From Fermentibacter sp963718745 [NCBI: Candidatus Fermentibacterota bacterium] (lineage in GTDB: Bacteria > Fermentibacterota > Fermentibacteria > Fermentibacterales): a stretch of DNA of 64,000 nt. The stretch is from the NCBI GenBank assembly GCA_963718745.1, contig OY970370.1, forward strand, positions 1,302,001 through 1,366,000, given 5' to 3'. A model generated the notes under the pieces. The model saw nothing but the letters and a program-made list of their open reading frames with translations. It did no database searches and was not told the origin of the DNA. Each line of letters starts with the position of its first letter. Position 1 is the stretch's first letter. Positions 8,721 to 17,826 of this stretch are shown here, piece by piece. A program made the translations under genes and the position numbers.

Positions 8721-9287
8721 TCAGAGAAGTACGCTCTTGATATAGGGCCAGTCGGTGGGTGCCCTGCCGAACGTAATATCGGACTGGTCGTACCAGATGG
8801 GGATCGAATACTCCCCGGTGCTGTCTCGGCTGCAGATGAAGACGACTGTGCCAAAGGAATGGAAGCCACACTCGCCGAAGTAGACCTTGAGGTCGAACGT
8901 CCGGGTGAGCTCCCTCACGGTCGAATCGGGCGATACGGGGATGTCTTCGTCCCCCAGGAATGTCAGCGTGATGGAGTCTATCTCGGAAGTGGTGAAGAGC
9001 GACTCGTGGCAGAGCGTCTCGAATTCGAGGCCCCAAAAGGCCGAATCCGGCTCCGGCAGCATGTAGTCGATGTACCAGTACTCGAAGTCGTCGGGGAAGC
9101 AGGTCAGGTACAGGTCCAGATCCCTGTGGTTGTATGCGTACTCCAGGTTCCGGACGACCTTCCAGGCGCTGTCGGTGTTCTGGTAGAACAGCGAATCGAC
9201 TACGCCGGGTCCCGACGGGTCGTCCCCGCATGCGGCGAACGAGCAGACGAGGATGGCGAATGCCGCTGCCACGAGCACTTTCTTCAT
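8721..9287 (-). CDS. Lipoprotein with NTF2-like fold (paralogue of 53051-53548)
   Basis: 188 residues from ATG 9287, preceded by GGAGGGGG; the frame is open further upstream but without a signal. MKKVLVAAAFAILVCSFAACGDD is a lipoprotein signal with lipobox FAAC. The mature domain has the SnoaL/NTF2-like pattern: a helix with NLEYAYNHRDLDLYLTCFPDDFEYWY, then strands SITLTFLGDED and DLKVYFGECGF, IPIWYDQSD. Its layout and wording match the lipoprotein at 53051-53548 (ETAWDNQDLAGLDACLSSDFFYEL; SLTLYGDG; FHLDVFYPDS), so the two are paralogues. Likely a surface or periplasmic small-ligand or protein-binding lipoprotein. Confidence 0.7.
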   Translation of the reverse strand: MKKVLVAAAFAILVCSFAACGDDPSGPGVVDSLFYQNTDSAWKVVRNLEYAYNHRDLDLYLTCFPDDFEYWYIDYMLPEPDSAFWGLEFETLCHESLFTTSEIDSITLTFLGDEDIPVSPDSTVRELTRTFDLKVYFGECGFHSFGTVVFICSRDSTGEYSIPIWYDQSDITFGRAPTDWPYIKSVLL

Positions 9288-9645
9288 CTCGAACCCCCTC
9301 CGGTGGATCAGCCGGTCCCGGCTCCCCTTCTCCAGGTCCGCAGGAGTGCGGATATGGAAACGGGAACGCCAGGCCGGACTGCAGAGAGGATTATGCTCGT
9401 GCTCGAACCTCCGTTGGATGAATCCTTGTCTGAATATGCGATTCTCATCGGCAGAGGCAAGCCATGGAGGCGCTAGGAGGCGGATCCGTGGCATGACCTT
9501 CACGCCCCGACACGGGCTCCCGGGCCGCCATTAGCATGCTGCAGCCGGCCCCTTAGATTAGGGGATCGCCGGGGGTGGCCCGGCAGTCAGGTGTTTGATC
9601 GTCCGTGTTGCCGTCATCGATGGCCATGTTGCCCCGGAGGTCGTC
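9288..9645. other. Intergenic region, 358 bases, divergent promoters expected
   Basis: Lies between a minus-strand lipoprotein gene and the plus-strand prolyl oligopeptidase gene. It should hold both promoters, but I could not pick a convincing -35/-10 pair. Open frames here lack family similarity or a sensible signal sequence. No repeat or structured RNA was seen. Confidence 0.4.
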
Positions 9646-11781
9646 TTGAGGTCGACAAGTGCTGCGTTTGCGTCGGTTGCGATGCTGCTCATGGTTTCTG
9701 AACCGGTCTCGGGGGCGTACGAGTATCCCGCGGCAAGGACCTGCGACCAGGTCGACGACTTCTTCGGCACGCCGGTCGCGGACCCCTACAGGTGGCTCGA
9801 GGATGTCGACTCCCCTGAGACACTGGAGTGGATCGAGGCGCAGAACAGCCTGTCCGAGGGCTTCCTGGCCTCCATACCTTTCAGAGAGCAGCTCAGGGAG
9901 AGGCTGCGTGAACTCAACGACCATCCGTGCCGGACGATGCCTTCAAGAAGAGGCGGAAGCTGGTTCTACTACACGAACGACGGTCTGCAGGAGCACTGGG
10001 TCTTCTGCCGCAGCGACGGACCCGATGGCGAGCCCGAGGTGCTCCTGGACCCCAACCTCCTCCCCCCCGAGGCGAACCTGTCCCTCGCGGGGACGAGCGT
10101 GAGCGATGATGGCAGGTATCTGGCCTGGGGTCTCAACGGCAGCGGATCGGACTGGGTCGAATGGTACGTCACAGACATCTCGACGGGTCTCATGCTCCCG
10201 GACACCATCCGCTGGACCAAGACGGACTGGGTGGCCTGGAACGCTGACGACACCGGCTTCTATTACAGCAGGCTGGAGGAACCCCGTCCGGGCGCGGAAT
10301 ACACGGAACTCTCCGAAGCCGAACGGATTTTCCTCCACCGGCTGGGAACGCCCCAGGCTCAGGACAGCCTCGTCTTCTCCCGCCCGGACAGGCCGGAGTG
10401 GTTCTCCTCCGCTTATCTGACCGACGACGAGAGGTTCCTGATCATCGGAATCTACGACGGCAACACCCTGGACCATTCCGGCATCTTCTACGTCGACAAC
10501 GCGCTCCCTGAAGAGGAGAGGAGCCTGGTCGAGCTCCTGGGAGACTTCGACGCATCCTACAGCCTTGTCGGGAACGTGGGAACGGATTTCTACGTGCTCA
10601 CGAACCTGGATGCGCCGAGGAACCGGGTCATATGCATCGATACAACCCGCCCCGGGAGGGAGGACTGGCGAACCGTGGTGCCAGAGGGGACGGAGACCCT
10701 GGAGAGCGCTTCGATACTCGACGGATCACGCTCTCTTGTTCTCCAGTACTCCCGGGACGCCTGCTCCGAGATCAGGATATGCGACATCGACGGAACCTTC
10801 CGCGAGCGCCTGGAACTCCCCGGCCCCGGGACGGTCTGGGGTTTCGGGGGCAGGCAGGAAGATACGGATGCCTTCTACGAGTTCACCTCGTTCCTGTCGC
10901 CCTCGGTCATCTACAGATACGACTTCCCCACGCGCCGGAGCACGCTCTACTGGGAGCCGGAGATGGACATGGACCTGTCCGCCTTCACGAGCGAGCAGGT
11001 GTTCTATCGGAGCAGCGACGGGACGAGCATCCCGATGTTCCTGGTCTACCCTGACGACATCCGGCGGGACGGCTCGAACCCTGCGCTGCTCTATGGTTAT
11101 GGCGGCTTCGGCGTGTCGATGGGCCCGTACTTCAGCGCATCAACGATCCTCTGGCTGGAGATGGGCGGGGTTTATGCCCAGCCATGCATACGGGGAGGCG
11201 GGGAATATGGCGAGGAATGGCACCAGGCCGGAGTAGGCGTCAACAGGAGCCGGGTCTACGACGACTTCATCGCCGCGGCTGAATACCTGGTCGACGAGGG
11301 TTTCACCTCGACCCCCCTCCTCGGCATCGAAGGAGGGTCCAACGGAGGGACCCTGGTCGCCGCATGCCTGAACCGGAGGCCGGACCTGTTCGGTGCTGTG
11401 ATCGCCGAAATGGGCGTCATGGATCAGCTCCGATACCATCTCTTCACGTACGGCTGGTCCTGGATACCGGAGTATGGCGACCCGGAGGATCCAGGCGATT
11501 TCGAGTTCCTCTACAGGTATTCGCCGTACCACAACATCGCGGCTGGGATCGAGTACCCGGCGGTCCTGGTGGTCACGGCCGACCACGACGACAGGGTGGT
11601 GCCCGGGCACAGCTTCAAGTACGCAGCCAGACTGCAGGCTGCACAGGCTGGCGATGCACCTGTCCTGATAAGCATCTTCCCAGATGCCGGCCACGGAGGA
11701 TCGGTGGGGTTGTCGGACGCGATCGACAGGCGCGCGGACTCCTTTGCCTTCCTGCTCGAAGTCTTCGGTCGGGAGCCCTGA
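9646..11781 (+). CDS. Prolyl oligopeptidase (peptidase family S9A), exported
   Basis: 711 residues from TTG 9646, chosen because CCGGAGG precedes it by 6 bases and it leaves a good signal peptide (STSAAFASVAMLLMVSEPVSGA). Order: signal, N-terminal S9 cap starting VADPYRWLEDVDSPETLEWI, seven-bladed propeller, and C-terminal alpha/beta hydrolase. Catalytic residues visible: Ser565 in EGGSNGG, Asp in DHDDRVVPGHS (646-656), His683 in DAGHGG. It cleaves after proline in peptides up to about 30 residues. Export suggests peptide breakdown in the periplasm or outside, in keeping with the protease and IorAB genes nearby. Confidence 0.92.
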   Translation: MRSTSAAFASVAMLLMVSEPVSGAYEYPAARTCDQVDDFFGTPVADPYRWLEDVDSPETLEWIEAQNSLSEGFLASIPFREQLRERLRELNDHPCRTMPSRRGGSWFYYTNDGLQEHWVFCRSDGPDGEPEVLLDPNLLPPEANLSLAGTSVSDDGRYLAWGLNGSGSDWVEWYVTDISTGLMLPDTIRWTKTDWVAWNADDTGFYYSRLEEPRPGAEYTELSEAERIFLHRLGTPQAQDSLVFSRPDRPEWFSSAYLTDDERFLIIGIYDGNTLDHSGIFYVDNALPEEERSLVELLGDFDASYSLVGNVGTDFYVLTNLDAPRNRVICIDTTRPGREDWRTVVPEGTETLESASILDGSRSLVLQYSRDACSEIRICDIDGTFRERLELPGPGTVWGFGGRQEDTDAFYEFTSFLSPSVIYRYDFPTRRSTLYWEPEMDMDLSAFTSEQVFYRSSDGTSIPMFLVYPDDIRRDGSNPALLYGYGGFGVSMGPYFSASTILWLEMGGVYAQPCIRGGGEYGEEWHQAGVGVNRSRVYDDFIAAAEYLVDEGFTSTPLLGIEGGSNGGTLVAACLNRRPDLFGAVIAEMGVMDQLRYHLFTYGWSWIPEYGDPEDPGDFEFLYRYSPYHNIAAGIEYPAVLVVTADHDDRVVPGHSFKYAARLQAAQAGDAPVLISIFPDAGHGGSVGLSDAIDRRADSFAFLLEVFGREP

Positions 11782-11876
11782 CAGGCAGATCCCGCTAGAG
11801 GATCCGTCTTCGAACAGTCCCCGCCCCGGACAGTGTCCGGCAGGCGAGCCTGGGCGGGCAACAGAGGGGATTCAAG

Positions 11877-12224
11877 ATGAACAAGCTGGTTCACTTCGAC
11901 ATCCAGTCGACCGACATCGAGAAGTCGAAAGCCTTCTACACCGGCCTCTTCGGCTGGAAGACGCAGCAGTGGTCGCCCGACTATGCGCTGTTCGAGTATG
12001 CCGACGGTTCGGGGGGAGGCGGCCTCTCACTCGTCGAAAGCATTCCCGCACCCTGCATAGAGATCTACATCGAGGTGGAGGACATCGAGGCCGTCCTCGC
12101 GAAAGCCTTGTCGCTCGGAGGAAGGGTCTCCACGCCGAAGCAGGAGATCGGCGGCGGCATGGGCTTCCTCGCACGATTCGAGGATTGCTGCGGCTGCCTT
12201 GTCGGGCTCTGGTCGAAGGAGTGA
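11877..12224 (+). CDS. VOC (glyoxalase/bleomycin-resistance) superfamily protein
   Basis: 115 residues with the typical VOC opening MNKLVHFDIQSTDIEKSKAFYTGLFGW, where H6 and the later E63 in CIEIYIEV are candidate metal ligands. The second repeat contains IEAVLAKALSLGGRVSTPKQEIGGGMGFLARFEDCCGCLVGLW. Members bind a divalent metal and small carbonyl or thiol substrates; the substrate here is unknown. The FEDCCGC segment is unusually Cys-rich for the last strands. Single gene with a purine-rich leader AGAGGGGATTCAAG before ATG. Confidence 0.85.
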   Translation: MNKLVHFDIQSTDIEKSKAFYTGLFGWKTQQWSPDYALFEYADGSGGGGLSLVESIPAPCIEIYIEVEDIEAVLAKALSLGGRVSTPKQEIGGGMGFLARFEDCCGCLVGLWSKE

Positions 12225-12382
12225 TGCCCCGGAACGAGTGAACGCGGAACCTGATTCCGGACTCCGGGGCTGACGAAGTCGGCGGAAAACCTGCCGAAAC
12301 CGTGAATGTGCGATATAATGATGCATCAACGGTTTGCCGTTGCATCTGAACAATCTGAAACCAGGAACCGGACGGGGGCGGG

Positions 12383-13345
12383 ATGACGGGGAACATAGCG
12401 CTGTTTGTCTTCGGCGTGCTGCTCCTTTGGGCCAGCAGCGAGCTCATCATCCGCAACATCACGCCGCTCGCACGGGCCATCGGCGTGAAGGAACTCGTCG
12501 TGACGATCCTCGGGGTCAGCATCCTGTCGAGCCTCCCCGAGCTCACCGTCTCGGCCTTCGCAATCGCCGGCGGCTCGTCCGACATCTCCGTCGGCAACGT
12601 CATCGGATCGAACTTCGTCACGCTGACCTTCGTCACGGCGATCTGCGCCCTGTTCCACCCCATCGACATCCACAGGGAGGTGCAGGAGCGCGAGTCGAGC
12701 TGGATGATCCTCTCCTCCGCGCTGGTGCTGGTGCTCTCGATCGACGGGACGCTCACACGTTCGGACGGCGTGATACTCATCCTCATGTACGCCCCGTACA
12801 TCTACAGCGTACTGAAGACGGCGCGCGAAGGGGCGGAGACGCCTCCCCCCGGCGTATCCATGAGGAAAAGGCTCCTTCTCCCCGCCTCCCTCACCCTGGT
12901 GGGGATATTCGGTGTAATCGGCAGTTCCAAGCTCGCACTGGACTCGGGGACGGCCCTGGGAGCCGCCGCCGGCATCCCGCCGCTCGCGCTCGGAGTCGTG
13001 TTCTTCGCTTTCGGCACGAGCCTGCCGGAGCTCGCCATCAGCCTTTCCGCCACATTCAAGCGGAAGGCCGACGTGACCATCGGCGAGGTCTATGCGTCGA
13101 ACATCTTCACGCAGATGGTCGTGCTGGGCATCTGCTGCCTCATTTCGCCCATAACCGTCTCGCCGTCGATGCTCACCTTCGGCATGCCACTGCTGATCCT
13201 GGCGACGGTGGTCATCCAGCTTTTCGTCACGAGCAACCTCCGGATAACGAGGCGTGAAGCCGTGGGTCTTCTGGTCTTCTATGCCGTCTTCGCGGCGAAC
13301 CAGTTCCTCGACATGCCTTCCATTACCGAGATGCTCGGGTTCTGA
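12383..13345 (+). CDS. Sodium/calcium exchanger family protein (YrbG-like)
   Basis: 320 residues, about ten membrane helices in two homologous halves. Both alpha-repeats are visible: GVSILSSLPELTVSAFA with GNVIGSNFVTL (about 50-75), and GVVFFAFGTSLPELAISLSA with YASNIFTQMVVLG (about 208-250). The conserved (S/T)SLPEL and GSN/ASN motifs carry the acidic residues that bind Ca2+ and Na+. It would expel Ca2+ in exchange for Na+ or K+ across the inner membrane. A cytoplasmic loop with TAREGAETPPPGVSMRKR lies between the halves. Stands alone. Confidence 0.9.
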   Translation: MTGNIALFVFGVLLLWASSELIIRNITPLARAIGVKELVVTILGVSILSSLPELTVSAFAIAGGSSDISVGNVIGSNFVTLTFVTAICALFHPIDIHREVQERESSWMILSSALVLVLSIDGTLTRSDGVILILMYAPYIYSVLKTAREGAETPPPGVSMRKRLLLPASLTLVGIFGVIGSSKLALDSGTALGAAAGIPPLALGVVFFAFGTSLPELAISLSATFKRKADVTIGEVYASNIFTQMVVLGICCLISPITVSPSMLTFGMPLLILATVVIQLFVTSNLRITRREAVGLLVFYAVFAANQFLDMPSITEMLGF

Positions 13346-13444
13346 GTGGGAACCCACGGGCGAGCCGGGTGTTGGACCTGATGGTTGTGTGTTCGGGCGT
13401 AAATACATCCGACACTGTGGAAATCGGACAGACTGGAGGGTGAA

Positions 13445-15211
13445 ATGCCCGAGGGATCGTCCCGCGAGGTTGCGTGGCGCACGAGCGGCTCGGGCGCCTT
13501 CATCGCCTCTCTTCTCCTGGCTTTAACTCTGAATCAGACCCCGGCCGGAGCGGACTCAGCTTCGACGCATGTTCCAGCTCCCACGGTTCCTCACGACATT
13601 GAGATTCCCGAACCGTACGAGGTGGGACCCGATGTCTTCACGGGCGTGGCCGGCCTGCCGCTCTCGCCGCCCGCCGACCCGCAGGAGGGTGACTCCTGGA
13701 TCTGGTGGCTCTGGGTACACGACCCCATGCCTCCGCACTTCGAACAGGCCGTGTGCACCGTCCGGGGCATGAGCGACCGCGCCTATGTCGTCGTCCGCAA
13801 CGAGGAATGGCTTGTCTCGGTCGACCAGGCCGACGTCGACATGATCCTGGAGCGGTGGGAGAACACATCGATCGGACCCTGGCCGGACCAGGGGATCTTC
13901 GAGAACGACAGCCTGGCCTTCGGGGCGCCTCCGGACGAGATGGATGACGATCCCCGCATCTATCTGGTCTGGTTCGACTTCGGCATTTCCTCGGACGGGT
14001 TCTTCTTCTGGTTCGACGAGTTCCCCGACGGCGCCTACCCGCCCTATCACAGCAACGAGTGCGAGGCACTCTACCTGAACCCCTACAGTTCGGGAGGGCC
14101 GTCCGGCAACTACATGCTCGCCGTCGCCGCCCACGAGTTCGAGCACATGATCCACTGGAACCACGACGACAACGAGGACCTGTGGGTGGACGAGGGGATG
14201 GCCGAGATGGGGATGTGGCTCTATGGCGCTCCCGACAACATCTCGAGCTTCAACTCGAACCCCGACAATTCGCTGACTTCGTGGACAGGGGCGTGGGCCG
14301 ACTACATCAAGACCTACCTGTGGTCGCTCTACTTCTACGAGCGGTACGGGGGGCTGCAGTCCCTATACGACGTCGTCCACGAGCCTGCGAACTCCGTCCA
14401 GGGCTACGACAACGTGCTGGACGACCATGGCTATGCGGCGGATTTCGATGACGTCTTCGCGGACTGGACCGTTGCCAATTATCTGGATGATACAACGATA
14501 GAGGATGGACGATTCGGGTACGAGGGCGACGAGCTGCCGGCATTCGCCGTCGCCGCGACCTATTCCACGTACCCGGTCACCGACGTCTACAAGACAGTCA
14601 ACCACTGGGCGGCGGACTACTACAGGTTCCAGTCTCTCGGGAGCCTGGGAGCGGTCGAACTGCAGTTCGACGGCGCGGATGACAACTCGTTCGCGGTCTG
14701 GGGTCTGACCCTGTTCGCAGACGGCACCACGGAAGTCGACAGGATGACCCTGGACGAGGGGACGCAGGCCGGATACCTCATCCTCGGCGGCTTCTCGGAT
14801 CCGGACGACAAGGTGATCCTGGTCGTCGGATCCGCATCGGGAACAGGGGGAACTGGCTATTACTTCAGCGCCCTGCAGGCCATGGGGATCGAGCCGGGAG
14901 AGGGGGCCGGACCCTCGATGTCCGGGCTCCACGCTTCACCGAACCCCTTCTTCTCGACAATCGAGATCCGCATCGACTGGACGGAGGCCGCAGCCGTGCC
15001 GGAAGTGGAGATCTTCGACCTCGGAGGCAGGCTGGTGAGGAGGCTGGACTCCCCCGAAGCCTCTGCCGGTCAGGTCTTCTTCGAGTGGAACGGCTGCAGG
15101 ACCGACGGCAGCCCGGCTCCTGCCGGCGTCTACCTGGCACGGGCATCATCCGGCGGGTCCTCCGCTTCTGTCCCGCTCATGCTCCTGGAAACGGCGACCT
15201 CGAGGCGTTGA
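13445..15211 (+). CDS. Secreted zinc metalloprotease (HExxH) with C-terminal sorting domain
   Basis: 588 residues, start after GGAGGGTGAA. Signal segment FIASLLLALTLNQTPAGA follows a 17-residue n-region. The protease domain carries HEFEHMIHW, zinc ligands H230 and H234 with catalytic E231, and a likely third ligand E250 in WVDEGMAEMGMW, which fits the M30/M6-like gluzincins found in secreted peptidases. A C-terminal beta module follows, then a FlgD-like/type IX-type tail: SPNPFFSTIEIRI, VEIFDLGGRLVRRLD, PAPAGVYLARASSGG. Probably exported through the outer membrane and surface-attached or released, degrading protein outside the cell. Confidence 0.85.
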   Translation: MPEGSSREVAWRTSGSGAFIASLLLALTLNQTPAGADSASTHVPAPTVPHDIEIPEPYEVGPDVFTGVAGLPLSPPADPQEGDSWIWWLWVHDPMPPHFEQAVCTVRGMSDRAYVVVRNEEWLVSVDQADVDMILERWENTSIGPWPDQGIFENDSLAFGAPPDEMDDDPRIYLVWFDFGISSDGFFFWFDEFPDGAYPPYHSNECEALYLNPYSSGGPSGNYMLAVAAHEFEHMIHWNHDDNEDLWVDEGMAEMGMWLYGAPDNISSFNSNPDNSLTSWTGAWADYIKTYLWSLYFYERYGGLQSLYDVVHEPANSVQGYDNVLDDHGYAADFDDVFADWTVANYLDDTTIEDGRFGYEGDELPAFAVAATYSTYPVTDVYKTVNHWAADYYRFQSLGSLGAVELQFDGADDNSFAVWGLTLFADGTTEVDRMTLDEGTQAGYLILGGFSDPDDKVILVVGSASGTGGTGYYFSALQAMGIEPGEGAGPSMSGLHASPNPFFSTIEIRIDWTEAAAVPEVEIFDLGGRLVRRLDSPEASAGQVFFEWNGCRTDGSPAPAGVYLARASSGGSSASVPLMLLETATSRR

Positions 15212-15315
15212 CCGAAGGGCTCGAAAGGGAGCGCCTCCTGCGCCGATCTGGCGTTCCCTGTACGAATACCTTACACTAGATGCATGTGCGAACCACACCG
15301 GAAAAGGAGGCGGCG

Positions 15316-15528
15316 ATGAGCTGCGGCAAGTTCAATTTCCTGGACAAGCTGGCGCTTCTTCTCTCCATCGTAGGTGCGATAAACTGGGGCATCCTGGCGA
15401 TCCTGGAGAAGGACCTGATCATGGGGATCATCGGACTGGATGCAGGCATCGCCAACATCGTCTACATAGCGGTCGGCGTGGCGGGCGTCTGGAGCCTGAT
15501 CTTCGTCCTGCCAAAGTCCTGTAAATAG
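15316..15528 (+). CDS. DUF378 small membrane protein
   Basis: 70 residues from ATG 15316 with AAAAGGAGG 5 bases upstream. Two transmembrane helices flank a short loop: NFLDKLALLLSIVGAINWGI and IANIVYIAVGVAGVWSLIFVL. The sequence AINWGIL is the DUF378 hallmark. Members are about 70-80 residues, inner-membrane, of unknown function. Starts with Cys3 (MSCGK) and ends with a CK tail. No operon link to its neighbours. Confidence 0.88.
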   Translation: MSCGKFNFLDKLALLLSIVGAINWGILAILEKDLIMGIIGLDAGIANIVYIAVGVAGVWSLIFVLPKSCK

Positions 15529-15663
15529 GAGCGAAGCTCCCGCCCGGATACCGGTAGTTCCGGGACGGATCCGCTGCGGCGGTGATGTCCGGGGCGAGTC
15601 GTGGCGGAGCGGGAGACAGGATCGGAGAACAGCTCCGGGAAATATCCGTCTGGAGGTCATCGC

Positions 15664-16647
15664 ATGAGGTTTCTCGGGCTCCTGATGGTTCTGGCTGCGG
15701 TTTCGGCGGCAGCCGGGCGGTGCGTCCTGCTCGAGGAGTTCACCTGGGACGGTTGAAGCTCCTGCCCTGGCAGTGCGGTCACTGTCGAACAGTTCCTTGC
15801 CGAACACACAGGTGACGTATCACTTTTCGTAGTCCACTACGGAAGCGCCTCCGACCCCTTCTATGCCTCGAGTCCCGCGGACAACCAGGCCCGCCTCTCC
15901 TACTACGGCATCTCGGCCTTCCCCACGGTCATGATGGACGGGCTCTACGACTGCTGGCCCCTGTCCACGATGGACGGGTACTTCGAAACGAGGATGGCAG
16001 TCCCCTGCTACCTCTCGATCTCCGTCGCGGCCGACTCCGGCTCGACTCCCGACGACGGGACGCTGTCCATCGGCCTGGCGACCGATATCGGCCTGGACAC
16101 GGACGCCGTCATCAACGCGATGCTGACCGAGTCGGGGATACCGGGCACCGGGACCTACGCCGCACAGGGCATAGACTACAACTACGGCCTGCGCGAGAAT
16201 CTCTTCTCCTCGTCGGGAACGACTGTGAGTTTCGGTCCCGCTCCCGAGACGCTCGAACTGGACGCCCCATATGCCATCCCGTCCGAATGGGACTGGGAGC
16301 AGCTCTACCTGACAGTATTCGTACAGAACCCCGTTTCGGACGAGGTCCTGAACTCATGCATGGTGAAGATGAGCGACCTTCTGGGCACGGGCATCCCGGA
16401 ATCCCCCGAGTACGACGCGCCGGTGCTTTCGATCGGTCCGAACCCGTCCACGGGGGCGATCAGCTACCGCGCGGATGGATTCGATTCATCCGTCAGAGTG
16501 ACGATCTTCTCCATCGACGGAAGGCTGGTCGGATCATCGACCCTTTCCGAGGGGACCTTCATGATCAGGACTCCGGGCGTCTACACGATCCGCGCCGAGT
16601 CTCCGTCGGGCGAGTCCGCCTCACGGCAGGCGGTGGTCATCCCGTAG
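15664..16647 (+). CDS. Secreted thioredoxin-like protein, probable selenoprotein (UxxC), with C-terminal sorting domain
   Basis: One frame is open from ATG 15664 to TAG 16647 apart from a single TGA at 15754-15756 (codon 31). Signal MRFLGLLMVLAAVSAAAG is followed by VLLEEFTWDG-(TGA)-SSCPGS and EHTGDVSLFVVHYG, the layout of Omp28-type thioredoxin-fold proteins in which EEFT is followed by a CxxC. The TGA occupies exactly the first Cys position, giving UxxC, and a SECIS-like hairpin follows (15769-15786). The fold continues with YYGISAFPTVMMDG, the cis-Pro loop. A beta domain and a FlgD-like tail (GPNPSTGAISY, VTIFSIDGRLVGS, TPGVYTIRAES) complete 327 residues. Proposed role: extracytoplasmic thiol/selenol redox enzyme. 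Without Sec insertion only a 30-residue peptide would be made. Confidence 0.75.
15769..15786 (+). promoter_or_regulatory. Candidate bacterial SECIS hairpin
   Basis: Stem GGCAGTG pairs with CACTGTC (7 pairs, one G-U) around the loop CGGT. The stem begins 12 bases after the in-frame TGA and the loop at base 20. The E. coli fdhF element has its upper stem 11 bases after UGA and a loop reading AGGUCU, so the spacing and the GGU in the loop agree. It lies inside the coding sequence, as bacterial SECIS elements do. Confidence 0.65.
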
Positions 16648-16734
16648 CGGGCGCCTCGTCAAGGTCGGCGGATTGTCTGCAGCGCAAACATATGGCAGTG
16701 GTTTTTCTTCGGTGAAGCCACCGAAAGGAGCAAG

Positions 16735-17154
16735 ATGACAAGGGCCGAGGTTCTCGAGTTCGTCCGGAAGAACACCTACAGCTTCATGGCCACGGTGGAG
16801 AACGGAAAGCCCCGGGTCCGGGGAATGGACACCCCGGTGGTGGACGAGAAGGGGCTCACGTTCTGCACCGGCTCGAACAAGCAGGTTTGCGCCCAGCTCC
16901 TGGCGGATCCCTCGGTGGAGCTGTGCTACTACAGCCCGGAGGAGGGCGTGCAGATCAGGCTCTCCGGCCGGATGGAGAAGCTCGAGGACGATGACCTCAA
17001 GAAGCACATAGTGGAGACCAGGTTCACGTTCCTGAAGCCGGTCGTCGAGAGGTTCGGCTGGGGGAGCCTGACCCTCTTCCGCCTCTCGACCGCCAGCGGT
17101 TCTGAATGGAGGATGTCCGGGTCGGCCGGGCCGTCGACTCCCTTCGAGTTCTGA
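16735..17154 (+). CDS. Pyridoxamine 5'-phosphate oxidase-like FMN-binding protein
   Basis: 139 residues forming a split barrel of the general-stress-protein-26/PPOX type: VLEFVRKNTYSFMATVENGKPRVRGM (flavin-contacting strand with R29), then TFCTGSNKQVCAQLLADPSVELCYYSP and VQIRLSGRMEKLED. Family members bind FMN, F420 or haem and reduce small molecules or act in stress. Three Cys residues (in TFCTG, QVCAQ, LCYYS) are unusual in number. AAAGGAGCAAG precedes the ATG. Single gene. Confidence 0.85.
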   Translation: MTRAEVLEFVRKNTYSFMATVENGKPRVRGMDTPVVDEKGLTFCTGSNKQVCAQLLADPSVELCYYSPEEGVQIRLSGRMEKLEDDDLKKHIVETRFTFLKPVVERFGWGSLTLFRLSTASGSEWRMSGSAGPSTPFEF

Positions 17155-17166
17155 GCCGTCCCTGTC

Positions 17167-17532
17167 CTAGAGGCAGGGGTTCAGCAGGTGGAACCACCAG
17201 GTCTCGGACCACTCGGTGAGCCCGTCCTCTACGGAGGCCCTGACTCGCCACCAGTAGTCGGCGCTGAGGCCGGGCTGGGTCGTGAGGGTGGTTGTAAGCG
17301 ACTCCAGCTGGATCGAATCGGCCATCGTCGAGTCTGCCGAGATCTGGAAGTAGTAGCGGGTTGCTCCGGTGACAGCCTCCCATGAGAACTGGACGTCCTT
17401 GCCCTCGATGGTGTCACCCTGCACGGGCGACACGAGAAGCGGACCCGGACCAGGGACATACGGTGAGCTGGGAGAGCTCCCACACGCCACCAGCACGAGA
17501 CTGAGCGCCAACACGGACAGTACCTTCGCCAT
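17167..17532 (-). CDS. Lipoprotein with one fibronectin type III-like domain
   Basis: 121 residues from ATG 17532. MAKVLSVLALSLVLVACGSS is a lipoprotein signal (lipobox LVAC). The mature chain is one Fn3-like sandwich: PLLVSPVQGDTIEGKDVQFSW, ATRYYFQISADSTM and DYWWRVRASVEDGLTEWSETWWFHL, the pattern used in surface and sugar-binding proteins (W..V.GA..Y...I....W.V...). Ends soon after, so it is a one-domain surface lipoprotein. Binding partner unknown. Upstream in-frame codons to 17568 are an untranslated extension. Confidence 0.75.
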   Translation of the reverse strand: MAKVLSVLALSLVLVACGSSPSSPYVPGPGPLLVSPVQGDTIEGKDVQFSWEAVTGATRYYFQISADSTMADSIQLESLTTTLTTQPGLSADYWWRVRASVEDGLTEWSETWWFHLLNPCL

Positions 17533-17767
17533 CTTCACTCCAATCTGCTCCGGTGGATCCGCCTGCATGGGGGCGAGGTGGTCGCTTCTTTCAACTCCCC
17601 CTGTGCCGGGAGGTTCCCCGGCAGTCTTCCGCCAAGGAGATCCGCATCCCCGGTCAGTCCGGGCATTGATTCGCGGACCTGCGTGACTCGCTCAACAACG
17701 GCCGCGGAGCCCCTCCATCCTGCTGCCCGCCTTCGGGCACCAGCCCCTTCATCCAGTCGTGGATGTC

Positions 17768-17796
17768 TTGACGATAACGTTATCAAGATATATTCT
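17768..17796 (+). promoter_or_regulatory. Promoter with embedded palindrome in front of perR-katA-prx
   Basis: A -35 TTGACG (17768-17773) and -10 TATTCT (17791-17796) are 17 bases apart. The spacer contains the perfect palindrome GATAACGTTATC (17773-17784), so a repressor bound there would block RNA polymerase. Its place directly before a Fur/PerR-type regulator suggests autoregulation. It is AT-rich against a GC-rich background. Operator identity is inferred from position. Confidence 0.6.
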
Positions 17797-17826
17797 TAAA
17801 AAGTATCTCTGTCGAAATGGAGCGTC

